Source: Styela clava (Eukaryota; Chordata; Ascidiacea; Stolidobranchia; Styelidae). Taken from it: a stretch of 64,000 nucleotides of DNA. The stretch covers positions 496,001-560,000 of the forward strand of contig NC_135255.1 in NCBI RefSeq assembly GCF_964204865.1, read 5' to 3'. The notes under the pieces were generated by a model. The model searched no databases, had not been told where the DNA came from, and saw nothing but the letters and a program-made list of their open reading frames with translations. Positions 36,633 through 47,672 of the stretch are shown in pieces (position 1 is the stretch's first letter; every line of letters starts with the position of its first letter). The position numbers and the translations under genes were made by a program.

Positions 36633-37312
36633 TTAACCCTTTCCATGCGATTTTTATTTTTTATTAAATAATCGTATTTGCTACGCCGACTTTATGCATT
36701 TGTACCCCCACAACTAATCGATCGACTAACGAAAAAGTAATGATCCTCTGCTGCCCACTGACGGCTCGTTGGAAAGCTTATTTAAAGAGCTTGCAATTGG
36801 CGATTGAAAATTTTTTTTTTTTTCAAAAGGGGTGGTCTGAGTCACAAACAGGATAGAAAAAAGACATTTTTTTTCTTGGGTGTTGAAACTTCAAGCCGTG
36901 ATAAAAAATAGAAATATTCGCTAAATCCTTTACTGTTACCGCTTCTTGGTTGGCAAACAATAGCATAATATTACTGTAGCAATTTCGTTATCTAACTCAA
37001 AATACTTTGGTAGATGGAAGGGATAATATATCTTCTATTACCACCCAAAAAACACCGAAATTTGCATAAATCAAAAACACTCCCTCGTTCCGCCGCAAAT
37101 AAAACTCCCATGGTAAACGAAAGCGAGATTTACCGTCGCTTATGTTAATCTCGAAGAAGGCTTCTTATCAATAAACTAAAACCCGGAAAAACTAGACCAA
37201 CAGTTTGCGACCGATTGCTAAATAAAACAGTGGAGTACATCAACGTACCCGCCGCAAACTAGCGAGTTTTGTCGTGGGTACGTATACGTGCCCACCGCAC
37301 GGAAAGGGTTAA
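36633..37312. mobile_element. piggyBac-like element in the retrotransposon leader, TTAA borders
   Basis: Left border TTAACCCTTTCCATGCG and right border CGCACGGAAAGGGTTAA form an inverted pair around 680 bp. TTAA is the target duplication used by piggyBac transposases. It separates the primer-binding region from gag. No transposase frame is present, so it is non-autonomous. Confidence 0.8.
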
Positions 37313-37321
37313 ATAAGATAA

Positions 37322-38650
37322 ATGGATAAATTCGCAAAAATGCTAACACGCAGTAAATCACGGCAAATGCAAAGTCGCGGAACGTTAGAGAGTGAATTTG
37401 AACCGTATCGACTAGTGCATGTTACTGACGAGAACATAGACTTACAGCGTGATTTCGAAAATACAATACCGGAAACGAACGCGGGTGTAGAACATAGACC
37501 TATTTCCTCTCCAAATAGATTGTCATGTTCATTAGACTCTATGGATTTGACGGAATGTAACGAAGTTAAAAATGAATTTGAAACCACTATGGGCACTCAA
37601 AAAGTAAATTTTCAACCACTGCCAAATAAAGAGCTTAACGAATATCCAAATAGATCTATAAGCACATTTACACAAACGAGAGATATTGGACAACCCACTC
37701 CAATTGGCGCAACGACATCTAGAATGTCCAGCAGTTCAGAACCGAGAGCTATATTTTACGAGAAACATCGACTTCCAATTCGAGGGCTTTGGGAGTCAGA
37801 CGTTCAAAATTGGTTCTTCTTAACAGAGCAGGAATTTATCGAGTCAGGAATTACCTTAGACTTAGAAAAGTACAAAATCGTACTGAGATGTTTAAATTCT
37901 CCACAGTTAGATCTTGTCAGAGCCAGGCTATCACCTATTGAGACCCAAAACACGTATCCAAAGCTAAAGCAGATTATACTTGATATATTCGCACCCGATA
38001 CTCGCGAAAAACTGAAGAAAATTTTTTCAGGCCAGTTACAGTTTGAAAGACCGGATGTAATTTTATAACATCTAAAGGATTCATTTATAGGGTCAGATAA
38101 AACTAATGAACAAGTACAGACACTAATCAAAAAGGTTTTTGTTTCATTGTTACCTAACTACATTGCTAATGTGTTGTATTCTGATACAAATAAATTATCT
38201 TGTGAAAACATATTGTCTAGAGCCATGCAAATCTACGATTCGTCAGAGAAACAATCAAATTATGCCTCAACTTTGCATGTGGAACACATCAGACGATAAG
38301 ACTAGTAAATTGACCGAATTGGTTACGTCTTTAGCAAAAAATGTGGACAATTTGAACAACCAAGTAAAAAACATGAACATTCAAAAATCTGACTCAAAAA
38401 TAAATCCAATCCACCGCATTAGCGCTTCAAATTATTCTAGACAGTATGTCAACCCACAAAGCAATAACAGGTACGAGTGTAGAGATTATAATTGAAATCA
38501 GTACCATCGAGAAAATTTCAACAGAAATAACTATGCTCCCAGAGAGAACGACAGGAGAGGTGATTTCAACAGAAGTAATTATGTATCTAGAAATAATGAT
38601 AGAAGAGGACTTTGTCGTTTTCTTTGGAAATTTGGCAGAAATGCAATAAA
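37322..38650 (+). pseudogene. gag region of the LTR retrotransposon, disrupted
   Basis: The first segment (37322-38068) is open for 248 codons, then meets an in-frame TAA. Coding similarity continues in the same frame to about 38300, shifts frame, and continues to about 38495 with another stop. The last segment encodes an Asn/Arg-rich tail and a Cys-rich block with a KFGRNAIKCDPPC core, similar in layout to the zinc-knuckle-like end of some retrotransposon Gag proteins. At least two stops and one frameshift mean no full Gag can be made from this copy. Confidence 0.7.
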
Positions 38651-38791
38651 ATGCGATCCACCTTGCAATTTTAATAGAAACAAGCCTTTTTTAGAAAAGG
38701 AGTAGGCGCGTTCAATAAATATAAGAGAACACGCCTACTCAAGAATACTCAAAATTCTATAAGATTACAAAAACAACATAAATGTAGTAAA

Positions 38792-40456
38792 TTGTATAAT
38801 AACGACGATACGTCGCCATCTTGTAGTGATAAATTGTTTTTTGTATATGATTATTTTTCAAATAATACTTTTCTTATCGATACTGGCTCAACCTACAGTA
38901 TATTGGATGCGAAAAAGGCAGATCAATTTAAAATTAACAACAATTCTGATAAACTAAGAGATTCAGATATACAGACAGTCGAAAATAGAAATTATAAACC
39001 TCTAGTGACAGCTAACGGAACCAAATTATCCGTTCTTGGTCACAAGCGGATTGAAATTTGCTTGTCAGCTGAGACTAAATTCATACACCAATGTATCATG
39101 GCTAATATAAATTTCGATGGCATTCTTGGTGTTGACTTTCTTTTGAAAAATAAATTGGTCGTCGACTTAGCAAATGGTTCATTGATAAATAAGTCTAATG
39201 GAGTTATTATTCCGTGTCAGAATGTTAAAATGGAACCTCCATTATCGAGTTTGCTACCTGAAACTGTAGATGAAAGATATCAGCTTTTATTAGACAAATA
39301 TCCTAACATTTTAAATCGAAAACATGCATCTCTGAGAGGTGTGAATCATAAGTTCCAACATGATATCATAACCTTCGGGCCGCCGGTTTATTCAAAACCA
39401 AGGCCGATCCCATTCAAATATAAAAAAAAAGTTGACGAAGAAATTGAGAAACTTTTAAAAAATGGTGATATTATACGCGGAACAAGTGCATACAGTATTC
39501 CAATCAACATCGTACCAAAAGGAGACAACGAGATTAGGATGTGCGTCGATTACGGGAGATTAAATCTAATTACGCGACTTCCTCGCTTCCCATTACCACG
39601 ATTGGAAAACTTCCGGTCAGAACTTTTTGGTTGCAAAGTTTTTACTAAGTTAGATCTTGAATCAGCTTATTCTAGTTTAAAAATTAACCCTTTACAACGC
39701 CACAAAGCGGCATTTTCCGTGGGTTCTTGTCATTATATACCGATCATGCTTAATTATGGCCTAAATGGTGGGGTCTCTACGTTCTCAAGATTTATGCATG
39801 AAGTCCTAATCGGAATTGAAAATGTTTTTGTTTATCTCGACGACCTACTAATTTACTGTGAAACTAAGGAGAAAAATTTAGAAATAACCGAAAAAGTATT
39901 TAAGCGGCTAAATCATTATGGCTTAACATTAAAATTAAAAAATTGTGAATTTGGAGTTTCTAAGCTTTCTTATCTAGGATACGAAGTAACAGATCAAGGA
40001 ATCAAACCACTTCCAGAAAAGGTATCAGTTATAGAAAAATTTCAACGACCTAAAACAGTAACTGAGTGTCGTAAATTCATAGGATTATGTTGCTTCTATA
40101 AAAAGCATATACCCCATTTTTCGGAGATCATAAATCCTTTGACTAAATTTGTATCAGACAAAAATCTCAAGCGTCATAAACTTAACTGGACGGGGGAATG
40201 TGAAATTGCTTTCAATAAAATAAAGCAATGCCTGTCAAATGCTTGTATGATTGCACACCCAAAAGCGGACATCCCATTATCAGTTGTATGTGATGCAAGC
40301 AACAATGCAGTGGGTGGATTTTTGACACAATTTGTAAACAACCACCAATCCAACCGAAACACTCAAACGACTGCCCCTCGTCAACCCACGGTGCAGACCA
40401 TGCCGCAAAAAAAAGGAAGGCCGACAGTGTCACAGCGCCCCCAGTGTCCTCACTGA
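38792..40456 (+). pseudogene. protease-reverse transcriptase (pol) of the LTR retrotransposon, 3' truncated
   Basis: One open frame of 554 codons. The aspartic protease active site is LIDTGSTYS near residue 30, and a second protease strand has GILGVDFL. The reverse transcriptase shows RMCVDYGRLN, KLDLESAY and the catalytic VYLDDLLIY, followed by the thumb region (GYEV, FIGLCCFYKKHIP). RNase H begins at SVVCDASNNAVGGFL and stops there. The last roughly 40 codons (Gln/Pro/Arg-rich) do not resemble RNase H and appear to be foreign sequence after a truncation near 40337. Integrase is absent. Confidence 0.85.
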
Positions 40457-41033
40457 TAGGATACCAAATATTGAAACGATATCACATGACGTCATTTAAC
40501 AGGCAAAACAAGGGTCGTCACACATGTTATCCCACCATTAGGAGATAATTTGTTAAACAACATTCAGATATGATCTTGGTTTGCAAATGCAAATAGATCT
40601 TGGTGTCTAAATTTTTCAAATATATATATATATACCAATAACATGTTGCTTGCCTTCAAACGCCTTGGTTAGTTTATATACCAAAACATTTCAGCCATAA
40701 AAGTGGTGTTGCGTGAATGGAATACCATCGATTCCAAAACTTGACTTAGGCTTCAGTTCGCGTATGAAGTTTTCTGTTTCGAAAAATGTAGTTGACTTCA
40801 AAAACATAGATCGGTGTTATTAAAGTTAACTCTCGTCGCACCTAGATTTTGGTCGCATATTGTCGCAAGAACATTTTTGTGCCACTTGGGTAGGGTGTTC
40901 ACTGTTCATTATATTCATTTGCAATTTGTGTATAATACTGGATTCGTGTCCAATCAAAGTGTTTTATTTTAACCAATCAGGTCATTATTTGTTTTTACAC
41001 TGCCTAATTGATGGTCAAATTTAGACATATATA
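40457..41033. other. AT-rich stretch, nothing recognised
   Basis: Contains a short (TA)n run near 40621. No coding or repeat assignment. Confidence 0.3.
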
Positions 41034-41669
41034 TAGGCTTACCATACGTCCCGCTTTTTAGCGCCTTGTCCCGCCCTCCCGACAAGTCAGCCAAAAGTCC
41101 CGCTTTTGCGTTCAGCCATTCAGCATATTACAAATTAACATGTTATTGTTGTCGCTGTGTAGCGCAGGCTAGCCTATTTACTTTATTTTGTTTGTTTCGT
41201 TGTTTCCCGCTAACATTGTTAGCAAACGTATAAACATGTAAAATCAATACTAATTGGTCCTGTTCTGAGGTTTACGTGAATGTGACATTGAAAAACGTTT
41301 TTTTGAAGAAGGTGTTAGTTATCCACAGAAAAGCATGCTTGGTCGTAGAGGAAAATCCCAATGCTTGAAAACGACAGGCTATTTTATTATTCTTTATTCC
41401 TTTTGCTGTACATGGGAAATCTGAATTAGGAAGATATATTTGTATCGTTAACGGCAAGTCTTTTCTATTTTTCGAACTGAACCTGATGTGTAGACAGAGA
41501 ATATGCGCATGAACTCTCGATGACACTATGGTCAATGAAGAGAGCCGGGATGGCTTTGAATGTAGGCCTATGTAGTAAAATCGGAAAATGTAAAGTTACA
41601 AAATCACAGCCAATGGGTCATTTGCCTTTTTGCGTCCCGCTTTGAAGTCACAAAAATATGGTAACCCTA
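41034..41669. mobile_element. 636-bp hAT-type element with perfect 8-bp target duplication
   Basis: Left end TAGGCTTACCATACGTCCCG; right end, reverse-complemented, TAGGGTTACCATATTTTTG. CATATATA is present at 41026-41033 and 41670-41677, although this AT repeat is a weak duplication because the flank is a TA run. GTCCCGC words recur near both ends. Non-autonomous. Confidence 0.75.
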
Positions 41670-41677
41670 CATATATA

Positions 41678-43635
41678 TATAGTCTGACTTTGCGCAACTT
41701 ACAAAAAAACGCACAATGAAGTTTAAACTGCTTTTCCAAGTGGTAAAATTTGGTTGCGCGGACTATACGCTCCCGTGGCAATAATCTGAAAATCGGAACC
41801 CAAATTAGGGAACCCTGGCGGTATAGTGCACCGTTGGCGTCCTTGCCCTGAATCCTTTTCAAAAACATTTTCTCGACACTCGAGCCTCATACACGTAACA
41901 CGTTTACGGGTCGGTCCCAGGTAAATTGCGATATACATACGTTGGTATAAGAATTGACAGGGTTTCGGTTTGACGCTAGTCAGTTTTACTAAGGTTCACT
42001 TCTCAACTGAATGTTTTCTTCAAAGTGGGTGTGTAGACGTTGACGCCATAAAAATAGAAATTTACCCTATTCACTACGAAGTTTTGAATATGAACATCAA
42101 AAGGTAAAATAAATTATCATAGCATTGGTAGTTTATTCATACAGCATTACACTTTTTATTAGTACTCGTGTACACGAAACAAATGAATTCCAGTTTCGAA
42201 TGGGGACTTAATCGGTTACTAACAATTAATGAATTTCGCCATTTATTTCTTTGAAACATAAAGGTACGACCTGGGCTATTGTCACACTTGTTATCACGAA
42301 GTCACTTTTGATGAAGCTACAACTGATGACCAAGTTTACAAACAACATTCGATCACCAAACTTTGTTAACTATCCACAGCAGGTGGAATGAGGACGCTGT
42401 TGCGCTCTACAGGCCAGGCCCATTAACCTGAAAATAATTAGTAGCTCTGAACCAAACCCTTGGCAGGGTATCATCGTAATTTTTCCCTAGCACTACGTGC
42501 GTGCCGATACCGCGCTTCTCTAAGTCTCCAGTCAAAGCGTTTGGTTTCACCATTTGTGCAAAAACGCAATGTCAAAATAAAGATTGAAAACGACACCAAT
42601 AAAATAGACAAATAAATACTTATTTGCATTTGGAATTTGACGAATACTTCGGCCTGCACAGCAAAAAGTGGTGTTAGTTCCACAATACAGAACGAAAATT
42701 TCAAAAAACCCATGTAATGGTATCAGCATGCAAATGTTCAACTTGGCGCTTGTATGCATGCAAGCAAACCTTTTTTTGTATTAAACATTAAGAGAAACAA
42801 GCAGCGATCTGTACTCTCTAAACTTATAACGAAATATTTAAAATTGTCAACTCCGATAATTATTCTCAATTGAGTGGAGAAAAGTTTTGATCTCACGTCG
42901 ATTTGTCCAGATCTTGCATTGTTTATACGCAAGATTCCGAACCAATGGCGTGTATGGCCTGTGAACAATTATTTTTAGTTGGTGTGGCCCTCTTTTTTTT
43001 TTGAGTTGTGCATGCCTGATCTATAGCATGTTCTAAAAGAACAACGCACTGTTGATGTCATTGCGCGATTTTCAATAGGGTTATATAAGTGACAATAACT
43101 AAAAGATGGGCCCGAAATCGTTAAATATTATCTATAATTTAGGATTTGCATTAATTAATATATTTCATAGTAATTGAAGTAGTAGCAATAGTAATCATGA
43201 CGCAAACTGACAAATTCAGCCACAAAAATGACATTTTAAAATTAGAGGACAATAAAACATACCGCATAGAACAGCAATTAGTGCCAGAAGCATTCGTTAG
43301 AAATTTGAGAACATACATACCAGTACATGACATATAAAAACAACCAGCACTTCAGCAAAAACCATTGGCCAGTTATGGTTTCCTTCAACATCAAGCGCAC
43401 TCATGTAAAGCGAATAATTGGTTCAGTATTCCCATATCCGTCATCGAAAGACAAACGAACAAGACATCATGGTTTGTGGTATGACTAAGTCATCTTTGCT
43501 TCTGGACAAATACGAAATTTCTATCCTATTTGTCAACAATGTGATCACCAGCCACCTGCATCATCTGGTTACCTTGGGTTTTGGCGCTCTCGAAGTATGT
43601 GCAAAAAGATGGCGCACAACCTGAACCCTAACCTG
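41678..43635. other. non-coding stretch, nothing recognised
   Basis: Short frames on the - strand (up to about 90 codons) have no recognisable domain. No repeat termini were paired here. Confidence 0.3.
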
Positions 43636-43735
43636 GTACACATTAGAGATGTACCGATACCACCTTTGTCGCCGATACCAGCTAAAAACGCCGATACCGA
43701 TACGCCGATACTATAAGAAGGCCGATATTACCGAT

Positions 43736-44744
43736 ACTATGTAATTATTACTTAATTAGGGGTGCTGTGTAGGGCAGACGGGTTAAAACAATGGTCTTTG
43801 AGCGTTGTTCATAGTACACAATATTTCAGATCGAAAAAAAAGATATATATGTCGCATAATATGAAATTAATGTTTGGAGTTTGCTTTAACTGATTAAGAT
43901 ACGCTGTACAGTAACGCTAGTAATCTCGGTGTTCAATTAGAAAACTCATAAGCCGGGATGTCAAATTTGAATTTAATGTTAATATCGCGACCTTCGAATA
44001 TCGTTATTCGTGTTTAAAAGAATATCGAATATCACCCACATATTCTAGCGCCGCCGTCCTACGTTCAAATTAAAAGCATTTTACAAATATTGTATTTCGT
44101 GGCTATTCGTAATCGTCGACGCAATAGAGAGAGAGAGAGAGAGATTTATTTCGTCAACCAGAAAAAAACAGTCATAATAATAAAAAATAGTGGCTATAAA
44201 AAAGTACGCTTTTTTCGGTGTAGACTGGAAGGAGCGATACGACCATGCGGTCATCGAAGTCAGCCCCCTCCAAGTTTACGCTGATAAATTCACAGTAAAA
44301 TAAGATTATTAGAAATGGTTGAAGTTCACGACACAAAATTTGAAAAAACAAACAAAAAAATGAAGTAAATAAAAGTAATTAATTTTTTTTCCGTGAAATC
44401 AATTTTTAAATGATGAGATTTGAAAGTGAGGAGTAAGACCCACAAATTAAAAAAAAACAATTTTGGCTATTGGACTACTATACTCAATGTAGATTTGGAC
44501 GCAAGGAGCCAGCCTTACATGTACGAATGAATTTCAGGAGATAAACAACATGGTACTCATGTAAAACAATTGGTTCAAGAGAGGAATCAACCTTCCAACG
44601 AGAATATCGGTCAGAGACCGAGGACTTATCGATCAAAAGTCAGGGGATCCCCCAAAAAAGCGCTCTTACTCCATAGTGACAACTTGTGTCCCATCACTAT
44701 TGATTAATAACTCGCTAATTATACGATATACTTCGCCCAAAATC
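43736..44744. other. unclassified interior of the composite element
   Basis: AT-rich, with a (GA)n run at about 44126-44144. No coding signal. Confidence 0.3.
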
Positions 44745-44890
44745 AATAGGCTTCTGGTCCGAGATATGATGAATGCACATGAAAAATCTGGAGCAGATTC
44801 GATCTCGTTTTCGTGAGATATCGCGTGCATCTAACAGACAGACAGACAAATACCTATCAACATACTTACCGATTAAAATCGATAAGTAAC
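44745..44890 (-). repeat. inverted partner of the repeat at 34606-34765
   Basis: Carries GAGATATCGCGTGCATCTAA, ACAGACAGACAGACAAATAC and TATCAACATACTTACCGATT in reverse orientation to 34606-34765. Confidence 0.7.
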
Positions 44891-45129
44891 AAGAAAAATT
44901 TATGGCAAATAGGTGACTGAAAAAATATTATATACCCCAATTAAGAAACAATTTTGGTAAACATACGATCGATAGTCATATATATAAATACAATTTAGGT
45001 TGAATAACTATTATTAGTAAGCCTTTCAAACAAGACAACAACTGTGGCCTATTAAAAACTTAAACCCAATATTTAAATAGGTAAACGATGACTATTATTT
45101 TGAGCAGCAATAAATCAGCCTGACAAATA

Positions 45130-46610
45130 AAAGGCAGTTTTTGCAAATATACAAGTAGCCCTCATATATAAGTGGAAAATTGGATAAATAAACATTATTT
45201 GAAGTAGCGAGGGTCAACCTCTCAAAAAAAACGAAAGATTTTACAAATGCACAAAATGTTTCTCAATATAAAGAATATGGATGAATTTATGATGTGAAGG
45301 AAAGGCAGTTTTTGCAAATACTCAATATAAAAATATGGATAAATAAACTATTATTCAAATCAACAAGAGTTCAGCCTCAATATTAGATGGCAGTTATTGC
45401 AAATAGACAAAGTAGTACTCAATATATGAATATGGATAAATAAACTATCATTCAAATCAGCAAGAGTTCAGCTGCAATATTAGATGGCAGTTATTGCAAA
45501 TAGACAAAGTAGTACTCAATATATGAATAAATATAAATAAACTATTATACAATTCAGCAAGGGTTAGCCTCAATATTAGATGGCAGTTATTGCAAATGCA
45601 CAAATAAACTCAATATATGAATATGGATAAATAAACTATCATTCAAATCAGCAAGAGTTCAGCTGCAATATTAGATGGCAGTTATTGCAAATAGACAAAG
45701 TAGTACTCAATATATGAATAAATATAAATAAACTATTATACAATTCAGCAAGGGTTAGCCTCAATATTAGATGGCAGTTATTGCAAATGCACAAATAAAC
45801 TCAATATATGAATATGGATAAATAAACTATCATTCAAATCAGCAAGAGTTCAGCTGCAATATTAGATGGAAGTTATTGCAAATAGACAAAGTAGTACTCA
45901 ATATATGAATAAATATAAATAAACTATTATACAATTCAGCAAGGGTTAGCCTCAATATTAGATGGCAGTTATTGCAAGTGCACAAATAAACTCAATATAT
46001 GGATAAATAAACTATCATTCAAATCAGCAAGAGTTCAGCTGCAATATTAGATGGCAGTTATTGCAAATGCACAAATAGTACTCAATATATAAGTATGGAT
46101 AAATAAATTATTATTCAAATCAGCAAGAGTTCAGCTGCAATATTAGATGGCAGTTATTGCAAATAGACAAAGTAATACTCAATATATGAATGAATATAAA
46201 TAAACTATTACTCAAATCAGCAAGGGTTCAGCCTTAATATTAGATGGCAGTTATTGCAAATCCACAACAAGTACTCAATATGTAAATATGGATAAATAAA
46301 ATATTATCCAAATTCACAACGGTTCAGCCTCAAAATTAAGGCAGTCAGTTATTGCAAATACACAAGTAGTAATCAATATATGAATATGAATAAATTAACT
46401 ATTATTTCAAACAGCAAGGTTCATCCCCGCAAAAAATGCATTTTTGGCATAAAAAAACAAATAGTTTGCAATATATATTTGGATAAAAAAAACTATTATT
46501 TAATTCAGCAAGGTTGCAGCCTCAAAATCGGATGACAGTATTGCAAATGCACAAATAGTACTCAATATATGAATATGGATAAATAAACTATTATTCCAAT
46601 CAGCAGACTG
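45130..46610 (+). repeat. satellite-like tandem array with 191-bp higher-order period
   Basis: About 14 or more copies of a roughly 95-bp unit containing AATATTAGATGGCAGTTATT, GCAAATAGACAAAGTAGTAC, TCAATATATGAATATGG and AAATCAGCAAGAGTTCAGC. In the centre, two alternating monomer types form a dimer repeated at exactly 191 bp: the marker CAATTCAGCAAGGGTTAGCC begins at 45550, 45741 and 45932. Units at both edges are shorter and more diverged, as expected when unequal exchange homogenises the middle. Confidence 0.9.
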
Positions 46611-47672
46611 TGTGTGTCTGTTTAGCCCTGTCTACAGATGAGAAAACGAAGTTCCTACTTCCTCCGACAGATGGGCCAATATAGGAGAAGAGATCACCCT
46701 TACATTCAATTTATATTAATTTAGATAGATATGGTAGTGCAAACATAATTCATCAATGGGAAAATTAAAAGTGCAAGAGAAACAACAGTTTGTTGTTTTG
46801 AATTTCATCACAAATTTAATGAAACATTATATGGATTTGTGAGTCACGATAAAGGATACAATTGCAAAATAATTCATATTTTTGACTTAGAAAGGCAACT
46901 ATTTACGTTACATGTCAAACCACAAAATAGAAATGTGAAAGAAATTATATCTACAGTTGACAAATCTATGTGGGCATGATTGATAAAGTGCCATAGTACA
47001 ATACTAGGTTACAAAAAAATATATATTTGTGTAAATAATAAACAAGAATAATGAACTAGGGGGACTGCAAGTACAAAAATGATATTTAACAGTAAAGTAC
47101 CATCAATGTCTTAAAAATAAAAATATAAGTGCCAGTGGGCATTTGCAACGCCAAATTTGACATGGATAAATGAGTTGTATGTACAAAAAGCAATACTCGT
47201 ATACTGAACTTATCATGGAAGCAATTTAAGTTTTAATAATTGGAACAGAATGATCTAATAGATTAATATTTAGTAGAATGCAACGATATACCAATTGAGC
47301 TCAACCATGAATTCTAATAGGCAGATATCCACATATCCATTACTGCTGAGGAAGCCAGAGTGACTCTCGAAAATCCATAAAATTGTGACATTTTTGGAAA
47401 GAAGTAGTCGGATGATAACAGAAACTATGGGGGTAGGTTTGCAGATGAAAAAAGATGTAGCACTATGAAACATGACTATTATAGTTGGAGTAGATTTCTA
47501 TTTGGCAAGCACAAGGAGAACTTTGAAAAGGCCAGTAACGGTGAACGAAGGCCCTGCTATATTATCTAATATTAACTGAGATAAGGTATTACCGGTAAAT
47601 AGTGCAAACGAATTCATAAATAGCACAGTGGCCATGCTATATAGAACAACAAATTGTGATAAACTAATACAT
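46611..47672. other. sequence between the satellite array and LINE ORF2 stop
   Basis: Presumably includes the 3' UTR of the - strand LINE, but no poly(A)- or microsatellite-type tail marking its 3' end was found, so the LINE/flank boundary is unknown. Confidence 0.4.

Larger units (their letters stand above)
36041..40340 (+). mobile_element. broken Ty3/gypsy-type LTR retrotransposon
   Basis: Order on the + strand: a probable 5' LTR ending near 36511 (contains AATAAAATAACATT), a primer-binding-site-like TGGTGATCCCGAATTGGGAA at 36512-36531, gag (from 37322, broken), and protease plus reverse transcriptase (38792 onward). The RNase H region is cut off near 40337. Integrase and 3' LTR are missing, so the LTR start cannot be fixed by comparison. 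Homology to a specific clade is inferred only from the RT and protease motifs. Confidence 0.75.

Noticed and set aside
37804-38130. 108-codon frame on the - strand
   Set aside because: It is the antisense shadow of the retrotransposon gag region and has no domain of its own.
41596-41938. Overlapping - strand frames of 71 and 90 codons
   Set aside because: They overlap in different frames, partly cover a hAT-type element end, and have no recognisable family.
44126-44144. (GA)n run as a regulatory element
   Set aside because: Ordinary microsatellite within transposon sequence with no gene start nearby.
45130-46610. CRISPR-like array
   Set aside because: Units are contiguous tandem monomers of about 95 bp with no unique spacers, in an animal genome; this is a satellite.
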